Of a stretch of 64,000 nucleotides of DNA, positions 30,201 to 39,959 are shown piece after piece. Position 1 is the first letter of the stretch; each line of letters starts with the position of its first letter. The DNA is from Gracilariopsis chorda. Lineage: Eukaryota > Rhodophyta > Florideophyceae > Gracilariales > Gracilariaceae. Below the pieces are notes generated by a model, which was not told the origin of the DNA, searched no databases, and saw only the letters and a list, made by a program, of their open reading frames with translations. The position numbers and the translations under genes were made by a program. Where the stretch lies: the NCBI GenBank assembly GCA_003194525.1, contig NBIV01000129.1:62001-126000 (forward strand). The letters run 5' to 3'.

Positions 30201-31456
30201 CCCTGAATGGTCGGTTCATTCCCCCTGGACCAGGTGGAGATCCCGTTCGAAACCCTGATGTCTTGCCAACAGGAAAGAACATCCACGCCTTGGACCCGCA
30301 GAGCTTGCCTACTATTGCCGCACTGGACTCTGGTAAGGTGGTCGTCGACCGACTACTTGAGCAGCAGATGGACACTGACGGTTCTCTTCCTGAGACAATT
30401 AGTGTCATGATGTGGGGCTCTGACTGCTTGAAGACATCCGGTGAAAGTATTGCCGAGATCTACTGGCTCATCGGCGCCCGCCCGCTCCCCGACGCCCTTG
30501 GTCGGATCAACAAGATCGAACTCATTCCGCTCGAGGAGCTTGGCCGTCCGAGAGTCGATGTTGTCGTTAACTGTTCCGGAGTGTTCAGAGATCTGTTCAT
30601 CAACCAAATGGCGCTCATGGACAAGGCTGTTAAGTTGGCTGCTGAAGCGGACGAAGATCCAGAGATGAACTTCGTGCGCAAACACGCCCTAGAACAAGCA
30701 GCCGAGTTGGAGATTCCTATTCGTGAAGCTGCAACTCGTGTGTTCTCGAATGCTTCAGGAAGCTATTCTGCGAATGTTTCTCTTGCGATCGAGAATGGTG
30801 GGTGGGACGATGAGAAACAGCTTCAAGATATGTACCTCTCACGCAAGGGCTTTGCTTTCAACGCAGATAGACCAGGAGAAATGAAGGTTAGCCAAGCAAT
30901 ATTCGAGAAATCCCTATCTACAGTGGACGTCACTTTCCAGAATCTTGACAGTGGTGAGATTTCGCTAACCGATGTCTCCCATTATCTGGACTCCGATCCG
31001 ACCAAGGTTGTTGAGAGACTTCGCAAGGATGGAAAGAAACCCAAAGCTTTCATTGCAGACACGACCACCGCCAACGCTCAAGTGCGATCTCTATCTGCCA
31101 CCATTCGTTTGGACACCCGAACGAAATTGGTCAATCCTAAGTGGATTGAGGGCAACTTGAAGTCCGGATACGAAGGGGCAAGAGAGATTGCCAAGCGTTT
31201 GCGAAATACTTATGGGTTTGCGGCCACATCTGGTGAAGTGGACAATTTTGTGTTCCAGGATGCGAACGACACATTCATTAAGGACGAAGAAATGCAGAAG
31301 CGGCTGATGGACATGAATCCGAACAGCTTCAGAGATATGGTTACGACCTTCCTAGAAGCAGCGGGACGCGGCTACTGGGAGGCTTCAGATGAAGATCTTG
31401 ACAAGCTTCGTGAACTCTATAGCGAAGTGGAAGATCGTATTGAAGGTGTGGAATAG
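27284..31456 (+). CDS. CHLH: Magnesium chelatase H subunit (CHLH), plastid precursor
   Basis: CHLH binds protoporphyrin IX and inserts Mg2+ with ChlI and ChlD, the first committed step of chlorophyll synthesis in the plastid stroma. The ORF from the first ATG encodes 1,390 residues, the normal length. About 75 residues of Ser/Thr/Arg/Pro-rich transit peptide ([20 protein letters not shown]) precede the mature start at [18 protein letters not shown]. An N-terminal DUF3479 region and a CobN/Mg-chelatase core follow. Core motifs include [40 protein letters not shown] and [11 protein letters not shown], all characteristic of the family. There is no intron, and the upstream in-frame stretch has no ATG. 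This is the strongest evidence that the host is photosynthetic. Confidence 0.98.
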   Translation: MNRLGFIPAAASSVLLRPRTNVTDRGFVSGYAPSIPLRGTPTPQRPSHGATSTKAVVGTGLFTASKPTDRKVVAPADARKCVKIVYIVLESQYQSSMTAAANNINRENPNISMEVSGYLLEELRDPANYQMLKNDLEEANIFIGSLIFVQDLAELVVNAVKPVRDRLDACVIFPSMPDVMRLNKLGSFQMNQLGRTNSAISKFMRKKKQENGASFEDSMLKLLRTLPKVLKYLPNDKAQDARSFMLSFQYWLGGSVDNIQNFLLMITDKYVTASPAQTKQVALPVVYPDVGIWHPVAPRMFEDLEEYMEWYTNEHCPVANLSSESPTVGLVLARTHMITGDDCHYVSLVSELEANGAKVIPVFSSGLDYSLPIEKFFFHKGTNNANIDVFVSLTGFALVGGPARQDHPKAIAALKKLDRPYLCSLPLVFQTTEEWKESDLGLHPVQVALQVSLPELDGAIEPVIFAGRDGLTGRSIPLQDRITTIAQRALKWGELRRKQVAEKKIAITIFAFPPDKGNIGTAAYLNVFGSTFKVMQGLREQGYGVENLPESPEALMEEILHDKEARVSSPELNVAYRMPVDEYTEICEYQEALHENWGPPPGQLNTDGKDLLVYGKSFGNVFIGVQPTFGYEGDPMRLLFAKSASPHHGFAAFYAYLEKVWKADAVLHFGTHGSLEFMPGKQVGMSDLCYPDKLISSTPNIYYYAANNPSEATIAKRRSYAGTISYLTPPAENAGLYKGLKELSELVASYQGQKDTGRAGGIVNSIVELARQVNLDKDVAFPEEDAKTLSESQRDLLVGKVYKKLIEVESRLLPSGLHTIGEPPTAQEAIATLVSISSLDRLNDKGETETKSLPRVIAESINRDIDEIYKNSDRGVLEDVDMLQKITEASRAAVRALVENSVNADGRIETVSAINLGAFIGKMMGIKSPMGEALKEKGFPDVDDKELVPMVDYLEFCLEQVIKDNEMTALINALNGRFIPPGPGGDPVRNPDVLPTGKNIHALDPQSLPTIAALDSGKVVVDRLLEQQMDTDGSLPETISVMMWGSDCLKTSGESIAEIYWLIGARPLPDALGRINKIELIPLEELGRPRVDVVVNCSGVFRDLFINQMALMDKAVKLAAEADEDPEMNFVRKHALEQAAELEIPIREAATRVFSNASGSYSANVSLAIENGGWDDEKQLQDMYLSRKGFAFNADRPGEMKVSQAIFEKSLSTVDVTFQNLDSGEISLTDVSHYLDSDPTKVVERLRKDGKKPKAFIADTTTANAQVRSLSATIRLDTRTKLVNPKWIEGNLKSGYEGAREIAKRLRNTYGFAATSGEVDNFVFQDANDTFIKDEEMQKRLMDMNPNSFRDMVTTFLEAAGRGYWEASDEDLDKLRELYSEVEDRIEGVE

Positions 31457-32001
31457 ATATTTGCCAGGTTCACGGACCATATTTAGTTTTATCTATACAG
31501 ATCACTTGTAAAGTTTACAATGTAAACATATCTTCCTACTAGTAATGAACATATTTGTGCCCCCCTGGCCCGTGGCCCAGTGCAGTTCACGTATATCATC
31601 GCAATCTCCGAACATTCAGTCCTCTTAAGTGTACTCAACGGAAGACTTCAAGCTCTCCGATACAGTTTCATCCCCTAGGTGTTATTGTTGTCTTCACCTG
31701 AGGATCCGGTGGTGAGTGAAGCTTGCGTGGCCCCTTCCGACGATGTTCAAGAACATGAACAGGAAATGTCAGCTTCGCCCTAACATCCTGCTGGCGTGTT
31801 GCCATTACTACGAAGATATCTTTACGGGATAAAGCTTAAGTTAGTTATTATGCGACGTCTTTCAGATAATCCTGTGAGGTTTGTAAGAAAAGGACAGCGG
31901 GTGTTGCAATCGTGTCATTTTGGTTTAAACGTCTGTAGGTGAAAGCCTGTCTTGGAAGCGTGGACTACCCCTGCGTGCAGTCTACGAAAAGGTTCTTGGG
32001 T
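31457..32001. other. Intergenic, CHLH 3' flank
   Basis: No gene seen between the CHLH stop and the transposon target duplication. Confidence 0.4.
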
Positions 32002-32009
32002 GAAGTGCA

Positions 32010-32701
32010 CAGGGGCGTGTTGCAATCGATGGGATTGCAATTCGATGGCAATCTCATCGATTGCAATCTAGGATTGCAAACCTTAAGAAGGATTGCAATC
32101 TGATGGAGATTCTATGAGCAATTTCCCCATCAAATTGCAGGATTGGGTCCAATAAAAGTAGCCGTTAAACACAACATCCGACCGTTCTCCACAATACGAC
32201 TGTCATTACATCCACTTTCTTGGTAACTTCTACTTCTTGCATTGTGCTACACTCTCCTTACTTGGTTATGGCTGTTAAAACTTCTCTGTTCAACATTGTC
32301 TTGCACTCCCAATACCAAAATATGGTATTATGCAAACAACATACTTACTGATACTCGCTCACGAACTACGCCGGAATTCTTTGAAGCTATAAAATTTCCA
32401 CGCGTAAATTCGAGGTTCTGGGATGTTGATTTGGTAAAAGAAGCAATTGAGCTTGTGAAACCGTAACACGTTTGACGAGTTGCAATGTAAACTGAGGAAT
32501 AGGACGGTAGGAATCAGATACTTCGAGCGATGGGTGTTGGGATTGCAGAAGTTTTATATGATGGGTTTGGGATTGCGCTGAAGGTTGTAGATTGCAATCG
32601 AGATTGCAATCCGATTGGATATGCAATTGTGCTCAGCAATCGATTGCGGGATTGCAGTAGAGCAAAGTAATCCCATCTCTATCAGATTGTTCCCACCCCT
32701 G
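32010..32701. mobile_element. Non-autonomous hAT-type DNA transposon with 8-bp target duplication
   Basis: The 692-bp element starts CAGGGGCGTG and ends with the inverted counterpart (CCCACCCCTG). CAGGGG plus a G/T-rich stretch is the classic hAT terminus. It is flanked by perfect 8-bp duplications, GAAGTGCA at 32002-32009 and 32702-32709; 8 bp is the hAT hallmark. Subterminal regions (32020-32110 and 32540-32660) are packed with TTGCAATC motifs, many as the palindrome GATTGCAATC, which are likely transposase-binding sites. The AT-rich centre has only a 74-codon ORF (32242-32466) without transposase motifs, so mobility would require a transposase in trans. The terminal repeats match at CAGGGG and again at GATGGGATT but are imperfect overall. 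Confidence 0.88.
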
Positions 32702-32709
32702 GAAGTGCA

Positions 32710-34117
32710 AGCCTGGAAAAATTGTCTTTGGGCTGTTTGTGAAACAATGATGGTGCACTTTACTGTGTTCTTTCGATGCCTCCTTTTCTTCTCGACCAAG
32801 AGGAGGCCTCTGGGGGCTATTTGAACGGGTGAAGCTTGCTGTCGGCACAGCGTCATCGCAGCTTCCAGCCCATTTTGCGTGTCAGCCAAACTACCGTTTG
32901 GCGGGAGCTCCACGCAATTCAAAACCTAAGTAAAAGTAACTATTATAGTAAGTACTGTAGCCAAAAAGCTAGCACTAGAATCCAGCTTGGAGAGGCAAGT
33001 ATTTCAAATCCCAGGTGATGGGCCCACTTATGATACATACATTCTCAGCCCTCCACTCACTGAAAGGTAATACTGCTGCTGGTCAACATCCGGAAGTTGC
33101 AGTTTGCATGAGAGAACGCCTCTTTGCGTGGTTAGATTCTAGCATATACTAGAATTGGTGGCGTGCGGTCACCAACAACGTCATCATGAAGACCGAGGGA
33201 GAGACTGATTCGCTGAGCTTGGTGGTAAATTCCAGTCCGTGCAGCCGAAAGAGAACCTATGAATTGGAAACCGCTGTTGTCCACTGATCGATAGATGGGG
33301 GTTATAGGGATAGGGATACCAGCGGCGAAGGTTATTCTCTAACCCCCGCCTTCGAACCCTTGATCCTTACATCATACTTCGCCCCTTAAAAGACCGTATA
33401 ACCTAATTAGAGTGCAAATGAGATTTAAAAAAAATCGACCAGATCTGGAATATAGCAATCTCTATAGACACCAGTTCTTGGATTTAATACATTCAACCAG
33501 ATAAAGGGCTGGTAAATGTTCCTTCGCCCCAAAGGAGGTTATTTGATGGCTTCACGGGACTTCACGAGAATGATCACTGCCCATACAAAGCTACGCCATC
33601 ACTCCATCACTCATTACTCTATTATGGAATCCGTGATGGGGTAGTTTTGTATCGCCCCATCCTGCTTGCCTTGATAAGGGTTTCCATGGCCATCTCTATT
33701 CGGTGGGTCAAAAACTCTCCAAATTAAAAAAAGAGATAATGGGTTACACTTCGCCGATGCATTTTACATGCTGTGCAAATGCAGGGTGTGCGCTGTGTGA
33801 AGTACGCGGGATTTTGAGGGTTCCCTGCAGATGCAATGTTCCGCTGTGTTGCCGCCTTCTCTCGCTCAGTCCATCGCACCGCTTCTGGACCCCTGTTTAA
33901 CACAACGATCATCTCGAATTAATCAGTCTCTTGAGCTTCCTGTTTGTCTATTTTGCTCTCTATCGTGCCTTCAACAGCCGTATCCCGCCCACCTTCCACG
34001 TCAGGTGACCCCGCTCACGTCGTCCTAGCATCTCTTTCTTCCTTTTCGCTCTCTACAAGCGCCTGTGCTGTCTTCGCGGCGTAGGATATTCACAACCGGT
34101 CTTGTGTGGTCGAAAAC
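32710..34117. other. Intergenic upstream of ATE1
   Basis: About 1.4 kb with short ORFs only. It contains an imperfect inverted repeat listed separately. The ATE1 promoter should lie near the right end. Confidence 0.4.
33578..33656. repeat. Imperfect inverted repeat
   Basis: GCCCATACAAAGCTACGCCA at 33579-33598 pairs with TGATGGGGTAGTTTTGTATC at about 33634-33653 with a few mismatches and a loop of about 35 nt. It could be a small hairpin RNA, a transposon relic or a chance fold. Confidence 0.5.
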
Positions 34118-36112
34118 ATGATGCACTCAACTACAATTCCGCGCTCACACGTGATTCATTTAGGAAACGACTCCTCGCGATGTGGTTACTGCACAAGTAG
34201 CGACGGCAGTTATAACTATGCCATGTGGGCTTTACGCTTGGATGTGGCAGACTACCAGGAGCTTCTGGACGCTGGATGGCGTCGAAGCGGAAACTACCTA
34301 TATCGCCCGGATCTGAAGAACACCTGCTGTCCACCGTACGTTATCCGACTCCAAGTTAACCAGTTCAAGCCTTCTAGCACTCACAAACGCATTCTAAAAC
34401 GGCTGCGTCAGGCTTCTTCCACTACGGGCGCAAGGAGTGACCACACACAGAAGGAACAGCGCTCAAAACGAAAGAAAGTCGTGCCACCGGATCAAAAGCA
34501 AAACCAAGTTCGCGATGTGCTTCTTGAAGCAATCCAGATGCTTGCAAGAACTGATTCTCTGCAACCTCCACTGAGAGCTGAACATGTACAAGAAGCTATC
34601 CCGAAAATTAAGATTTTCCCACCGCGACCACAATCGAGCAAGCTCAAGTCCCGGCACCGCCTGTCGCAGAATTCTTCCAAGTCAAATGATACCATAATAC
34701 TTTCAGAAAAACGGAGCGTCGCGAAGGAGACTCCGCCCGCTTTGGTGAGCAATGCTGCTTTTGCGATAGCGGGAATAGAAAGAAGGAGAAACATAGCGCG
34801 AAATTCAAGCTCCGGCGATTCGAGCACCAACATCGCAATGGAGGAAGATAGCAATCCTTTGGGTAGGCAAATGAGAATTGCAGAAGCCCTGCAGGAGGTT
34901 CTTCGCCGAAACCGGCGCATCTGTGCTGAGGCGAAAGTCTGTGTAACGTATCCTGGCTTCTTAAACTTTTGGTGGCTTTCGCCCGACAAGGCTCCTGGCG
35001 AAAATGAACGAATAATAGACGGGAAAGGGAACGACCAGCAAAACCCATCTGAGGAATTTTCTTCCCTTGTAAGAAGCTCAGAACCACGAAAACACTATCC
35101 ACAAAACCGGAAACGGCCTCGGCCTTCAAGACTTCGGACCTTAGAGATCAACGACGTGAGTGAGGTAGATGTAATGAGCGATTTGTACAAAACAGATATG
35201 CTTCAAGGACAAGATCATCGGCAAGCGATTTCCCAAGCACATGTTGAGGGCTCTTTGCATGGCCCATTGCAGCACAGAAGGAAGCGATGGGGGGAAATCT
35301 CTGATGGAGATTTATTCTCCATGCAGATAGTACCAGCTGCGTATAGCGAAGAATCGTTTCAGTTGTTCAAGAGATATCAAATGAAGATACACGGTGAAAG
35401 ACCCTCACAGTGCACGAAAGATGTGTATAGCAGATTTCTCGTTGACAGCCCGCTTGTGAGATACCATTCCCCAACAAACCCGGAAGAGCAATATGGTTCA
35501 TACCACGTGCTATACCGTATTGCAGAACGCTTATTTGCTGTTGGTGTCGTGGATATCTTACCGCGATGTCTTAGCTCAGTTTATCTGTTCTACGATCCGG
35601 ACTTTGCAAAATTATCGCCTGGAACCCTCTCTGCTCTCAAGGAAATCGAATGGATTAAGAGCATGTCTTATGTATATTCATCAATGGGCTTTTACTACAT
35701 GGGTTACTACATCCACTCATGCCCAAAGATGAGATATAAGGCAACCTTTTATCCCTCTGAATTGCTTTGTGAACTGACGAAGAATTGGGTGCCTGTTCCA
35801 GATGCCCAGCAAGTTCTTGATCGCGAAGGAGGAGAACGTGCATTGAGGCTCTGCCCGTTAGATAGAGGACCAGCGCCAACAGCTGCGAATTTTCAGTTTG
35901 AAGATGAGGAACTGGAACGAATGACAGATGAGGCCATTCTGCACATGGGAAGTGCAGATGACGAAGTAATGCGATTGATGCCATTTCGAGATATCAAGAA
36001 GATGTTACACCACCGTTGCCCAGAGCAAGTGGAAGCAATTCGCAAAAGCATCGAAGCATTCTTGCACCACGTTGGGAAAGTTAGTGCCAAGTACTACATT
36101 CACATGTTGTAG
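34118..36112 (+). CDS. ATE1: Arginyl-tRNA--protein transferase (ATE1)
   Basis: ATE1 transfers Arg from Arg-tRNA to N-terminal Asp, Glu or oxidised Cys, creating Arg/N-degrons. The first ATG at 34118 gives 664 residues; the frame is open slightly upstream to a GTG but has no earlier ATG. The N-terminal domain contains the CxxC (Cys22, Cys25) and CC (Cys70, Cys71) that bind the regulatory iron-sulfur cluster in yeast ATE1, within GWRRSGNYLYRPDLKNTCCP. A disordered basic insert of about 200 residues separates it from the C-terminal GNAT-like domain, which shows YHVLYRIAERLFAVGVVDIL, LSSVYLFYDPDF and YYMGYYIHSCPKMRYKA. Family members are usually about 500-650 residues, so the insert makes this one long. 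Single exon. Confidence 0.95.
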   Translation: MMHSTTIPRSHVIHLGNDSSRCGYCTSSDGSYNYAMWALRLDVADYQELLDAGWRRSGNYLYRPDLKNTCCPPYVIRLQVNQFKPSSTHKRILKRLRQASSTTGARSDHTQKEQRSKRKKVVPPDQKQNQVRDVLLEAIQMLARTDSLQPPLRAEHVQEAIPKIKIFPPRPQSSKLKSRHRLSQNSSKSNDTIILSEKRSVAKETPPALVSNAAFAIAGIERRRNIARNSSSGDSSTNIAMEEDSNPLGRQMRIAEALQEVLRRNRRICAEAKVCVTYPGFLNFWWLSPDKAPGENERIIDGKGNDQQNPSEEFSSLVRSSEPRKHYPQNRKRPRPSRLRTLEINDVSEVDVMSDLYKTDMLQGQDHRQAISQAHVEGSLHGPLQHRRKRWGEISDGDLFSMQIVPAAYSEESFQLFKRYQMKIHGERPSQCTKDVYSRFLVDSPLVRYHSPTNPEEQYGSYHVLYRIAERLFAVGVVDILPRCLSSVYLFYDPDFAKLSPGTLSALKEIEWIKSMSYVYSSMGFYYMGYYIHSCPKMRYKATFYPSELLCELTKNWVPVPDAQQVLDREGGERALRLCPLDRGPAPTAANFQFEDEELERMTDEAILHMGSADDEVMRLMPFRDIKKMLHHRCPEQVEAIRKSIEAFLHHVGKVSAKYYIHML

Positions 36113-36370
36113 CGCTGACTGATGGGGTTTACTGGTTACTATCACATCACGGACAAGTGTCACAAGGGTTCGCGATGATGTAGCGGGGGTGGGTTTTCAG
36201 GTCTCGAACAGCATTAGACTAGTGCAGTTGATCCGTTTAGGACGTTTGATAAGTGTGTGGCACAGAGAAGCTGTGTACAAGGGAAGCGTCGAATTTGAAC
36301 GTCAGCTTCTCTTCGCAACACATCATTTGACATATGTTAGTAATCGCTCTACGGATGAAGACAAATTTTA

Positions 36371-37396
36371 TTACTGCTCCTTCTTGCGGATGAATATAGC
36401 TGCATACAAGATTATCAAGAACGGAAGAATGAAGTAGTAGCCGCCGGCGATGACTCCAAGCATCCACTTGGGAAGGAACAGCAACCTATCCATCATAGAC
36501 AGTTGTACCTTCCTAGATTCGAGCATTTCTCCGAGTTGGACTGGGCTTTCCATCGGCCCATCCGCCGGTTTGGTTCCAGTGATGGTGAGTCCCATGATGA
36601 GGCCGTGTTGGCGAACGCCCTTGTAGGCGTTGGGACCGATATAAGAGATTTTCAAGTCCTTGAAGCCGGCGGCGGTAAACCACTTGCGATACTCCGTCTC
36701 CATTGGGAAAAGCATCCAAAGATCGCACCAAAACCTGGAAAACCAGTTAGTGGCTCGCACAGGCCCGATGAGAGTTGCGACGCCGCCGGGCTTGAGCACG
36801 CGATAAGCCTCTGCAATTCCGCGTTGAGGCTCTGGCCAGTACTCTATAGAGCCTGCAGAAGTGTATCTGTCAAATTGAGCGCTGTTGAAAGGGAGGTTTT
36901 CCGCATCTCCTTCCACAAAGGTGACGCCTTGCAGAGTTTTCTTTGCCTTTGCTTTTGCCATTTGATGCGGGCTTTGATCCAGGAGTGTGATGTGTTTGGT
37001 GTCGATGTAGTTGGCAACACCTTCTGTACAGAAACCGGTTCCGCCGCCAACGTCAATGGTCTTCAAGTCGCGACGCGGGCATTCGAGCTGCGCCTGAGCG
37101 AGGGATCGATCGCGCATTTCCTTGGTCCAGTGGAAGGGGTTTACGATGGTATCGTACACTATTGACAGAAAGCGGTAGAACCAAAAGGCTTCTCGTTTGT
37201 GCTGGATGAGACCGCGACGGCGTCGTTCGGGACCTTCGCCTCCTTGTGAGGCGGCGGTCATTGATAGATTGCACCTTGTTGATCGGGGAGGGAGCAGCGG
37301 GGCATTTCGAGGGGCGAAACGAGGAGTGAAGGATGAGGTTGTTGAAGCATTGAGCTTTGCCGTGGCTAGCGGGGCGACGAAGGCGTGGCACGGCAT
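36371..37396 (-). CDS. VTE3: MPBQ/MSBQ methyltransferase, plant type (VTE3), plastid inner envelope
   Basis: VTE3 methylates 2-methyl-6-solanesyl- and -phytyl-benzoquinol, a step shared by plastoquinone-9 and tocopherol synthesis. The 341-residue protein has a transit peptide of about 60 residues (MPCHAFVAPLATAKLNASTT). It then runs colinear with Arabidopsis VTE3: HKREAFWFYRFLSIVYDTIV, motif I VDVGGGTGF, LLDQSPHQMAKAKAK, EGDAENLPF, AGSIEYWPEPQRGI and GLIMGLTITGTKP. A C-terminal hydrophobic helix (WMLGVIAGGYYFILPFLIIL) anchors it to the membrane, as in the plant enzyme. The plant type differs from the cyanobacterial Sll0418 type. It is divergent from the permuted kinase gene at 38607. Confidence 0.96.
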   Translation of the reverse strand: MPCHAFVAPLATAKLNASTTSSFTPRFAPRNAPLLPPRSTRCNLSMTAASQGGEGPERRRRGLIQHKREAFWFYRFLSIVYDTIVNPFHWTKEMRDRSLAQAQLECPRRDLKTIDVGGGTGFCTEGVANYIDTKHITLLDQSPHQMAKAKAKKTLQGVTFVEGDAENLPFNSAQFDRYTSAGSIEYWPEPQRGIAEAYRVLKPGGVATLIGPVRATNWFSRFWCDLWMLFPMETEYRKWFTAAGFKDLKISYIGPNAYKGVRQHGLIMGLTITGTKPADGPMESPVQLGEMLESRKVQLSMMDRLLFLPKWMLGVIAGGYYFILPFLIILYAAIFIRKKEQ

Positions 37397-38606
37397 TGCT
37401 GATGGGGCGGAATGTGCTGCGGGGGTGAAGCTACAACTGCGTGGAGTGGGTTTGCGAGGGGAAGGGAGTTTAATTAAGCGAGTTGTGTTGTGTGGAGGTG
37501 GGCTAATGTGATAGTGTGCGGGCGGGGCGAAAGAGCTGTTGAGTGAGTAATATGGCGTGGACGTTGGGGGGGGGGGGGAGCTGCCGTGGGTGAGTGCGGG
37601 ATAGAGCTGAGGCGCTAGCTAGTACAGGAGATACGTGCGGTTGGGGAAAGAAGATGGAGGGGGTGGCGAGGCCATCCAATGGCTCAGGTGGCGTCGTTTG
37701 GAGAGCGCAACGGCACGTGGTAAGCGCGATGTCATGATTCGGGTCCAATGAAGCGGCTCCAAGTGGGCAAGCACTTTTTGTCGGCGAGATAAAGTGTGGA
37801 GAAGTGTGGAAGTGGACAGGTGGCGGAGAAGCTATCTGGTACCGAGAGCAGCTACGTGTACAGCGGGTACTATCTGGTAGGCGTTTACACGTTGTGGGAG
37901 GGTGTGAGGAAGTGCGGACGGGACTTGTGCCGCTTCTCGAAGTGAGTGGTGTGAAGGCGTAGAAAAGGGTTTGGGGGTTAGCGGTGTTTTCGTTGAGGCA
38001 ATTGAATAAAGGTGACGCAAGCGTTAGTGGGGTTGCAGCTTTTGCGCGAGCAAGGGGCGGCAGCGCTTCGGGAACATGTGAAAAAGGCTGATGCAAGGCG
38101 TAGCCTTGCATGCAGCGATGGAAGGTACAACAAAGCGATGCGGCGAAGAAGACGAACAAATGCTTTCCGCAACACGCAACAAATGGAAAGGGAGGGTGCC
38201 GCGCGCAGCGCCGTTCCGGGAAAAGAGCGCAGAAAGAGAAACAGCGCAAGGGCGGTGTACGCGCGGCGGAGTGGAGGCATGGCGCGGGACAGACTGTCCC
38301 CGCGGCAGCGGCTGTCGGCTGCACGCGCGCGCCAGAAACGGCTCTCGCCAAGTTGACACTCGTTCCAGCGAGCGCCCGTGCGCGCTGATTGGGCGCCGTT
38401 CGGCGCGAGGCGCTGCCGCCATTTGCGCAAACACGCAGCAGATATGTGCTGTACTGTGCGTGACGTGGCGCCAGTTGACAGTTGCCCAAATTGTGCTCGT
38501 CGTTGTTCACATGTGCCGTATAAGCGCCGCGCGCCATTTCGCAGCCGCCATCATCTGCGCCGCCTCCGCACTTTGCTTCTCCGCCAATACTCGCACCGCC
38601 TTAGCA
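37397..38606. other. Divergent intergenic between VTE3 and the permuted kinase
   Basis: GC-rich 1.2 kb with a G run near 37568-37579 and ORFs open in several frames. None has recognisable motifs or a convincing start; I treat them as GC artefacts. Confidence 0.4.
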
Positions 38607-39323
38607 ATGCTGTCGTCCAGATTAGTTTCGCCCGCCCGCACGGGCTTCCGTGCCGTTCTGTCGCACGCCGCTGCTTCGGAGGGCTCACGCTTGCCGCCGC
38701 CGCCGCCGCCGCCTACCGCCATGCACGCCGCCGCCGCCGCCGCCGCCGCCACGCAGGGCAAGCACATGCTGCAGGCGCTCTCTGACGGCGCCCTCATGAA
38801 CGACGCCTTTGTGGAACAAATCGTCGCGCAGAGACTGTGCAAACCGGACTGCTACGCCAGCGGGTGGATTCTGGACGGCTTTCCAAGAAGTGTCAACCAG
38901 GCCAGGCGTCTGATGGACGGCCCGTGGCGCCCGGCAGTGGCCGTCGAACTCGCCGTCGACAAGCACTGTTTGGAGAAACGCTTGCTGCTACGCGGCGAGA
39001 GATTCGGGCGCGCTGATGATTGCGCCAGCGTCATTGAGCGCCGCTTGCACGAGTTCGAACGCTATGCGCATGACGTGAAGAACGTGCTGGCGGAGCGCGA
39101 GCTGCCGATTGTGAGCGTGCGCGCCACTGAGCGCGATGCAGAGCACACTGTTTTCGATGCTGTGCGAGAGGCTGTGGGAGATGCTAGACGCGTGCTCATC
39201 ATGGGCGCCCCGGGCTGCGGCAAGGGAACGCAAGCCGTGTTACTAAGCGCTCAAAACGGCTGCGTCCACGTCAGTAGCGGTGACTTGCTACGCAATCTAC
39301 AGAGCGCATCGCGTGCGCCGTAA
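38607..39323 (+). CDS. Circularly permuted adenylate kinase-family NMP kinase, organelle-targeted
   Basis: This 238-residue protein contains every adenylate/UMP-CMP kinase motif, but in swapped order. Residues 51-190 are the normal C-terminal part: ALMNDAFVEQIVAQRL, the GWILDGFPR strand (86-94), QARRL, a short LID RGERFGRADD (129-138), the ERRLHEF helix and the terminal VFDAVREAV. Directly after a GDAR link comes the normal N-terminal part: RVLIMGAPGCGKGTQ with the P-loop (200-208) and HVSSGDLLR (221-229), ending at residue 238. The protein ends just where residue 51 would follow in an ordinary kinase, so nothing is lost. The start ATG (38607) gives a 26-residue Arg/Ser/Ala-rich, acid-poor presequence (MLSSRLVSPARTGFRAVLSH), then Pro and Ala runs. 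The frame is open further upstream but lacks motifs. Tandem duplication with loss of the outer halves is the likely origin. Confidence 0.85.
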   Translation: MLSSRLVSPARTGFRAVLSHAAASEGSRLPPPPPPPTAMHAAAAAAAATQGKHMLQALSDGALMNDAFVEQIVAQRLCKPDCYASGWILDGFPRSVNQARRLMDGPWRPAVAVELAVDKHCLEKRLLLRGERFGRADDCASVIERRLHEFERYAHDVKNVLAERELPIVSVRATERDAEHTVFDAVREAVGDARRVLIMGAPGCGKGTQAVLLSAQNGCVHVSSGDLLRNLQSASRAP

Positions 39324-39959
39324 CTCTGCGCTTCCGACTTGTACCACTACTACTACTACTACTGCTACTACTACTATCTAGCTAGAGGTGATCGTCACCA
39401 CGCCACTAACTTGTAGACTTGACTAAAGCGCACAAACTTGAGCCTTTTCGCAGCGCCGTACGTAATCCGGGCCACAGTTGTGACAGCGCGCCTTTCCGGC
39501 TGCGGAGGACTGGACCGGGGGGCAGCGCGTGACGAATGGCGAGGCGCCAGCTGTCCGGAACGGACCGCGGAACGTTGCCCTCCAGCGCGCCGCCGTTTCG
39601 GTGTGCGTGCACCACCACGCTGTCGCGTGCGCGTGCTGTGCCGTGTGTGTGATCCGCTTGTCGCGCGCGCCAAGTGTGCGCAGCCCCCCACCTCACTTCC
39701 ACCTTCTCTCCCAACGCATCCCGCTCCCCTCCACCCACCGCAACTCCCCATGCAGCACTACTTCCCACACTGAGACCACCTTCCCTCCCCCTCCCCCCTC
39801 CTTCTACCACAAACACCCACCCACCCCCTCCGTCCCCGCTTTTAGCACCTCCCCAAACGCCCAAACCCCTATAACGCAATCGTCTTCCCTTCCATCCCTC
39901 CCGCACTCTTCTACAACCATTCCGTCTTCACTTCTCTTAGCCGTCCGTCGCGCCGCCTC
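39324..39959. other. Intergenic, GC-rich then pyrimidine-rich
   Basis: The last 250 bp before the next ATG are strongly C/T-rich on the plus strand, as also seen before the kinase gene at 23342; this looks like a local promoter or 5' UTR style. Confidence 0.4.
39346..39375. repeat. (ACT)n microsatellite
   Basis: About ten ACT units, one changed to GCT, 22 bp past the permuted kinase stop, in its 3' UTR. Confidence 0.85.

Noticed and set aside
37503-38537. 344-codon minus-strand ORF between VTE3 and the permuted kinase
   Set aside because: GC-rich region with several long overlapping frames; Cys/Arg/Ala-rich random-looking composition and no motif.
38091-38606. Upstream in-frame extension of the permuted kinase
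   Set aside because: Open frame but low-complexity, basic composition and no P-loop; the ATG at 38607 begins a clean presequence.
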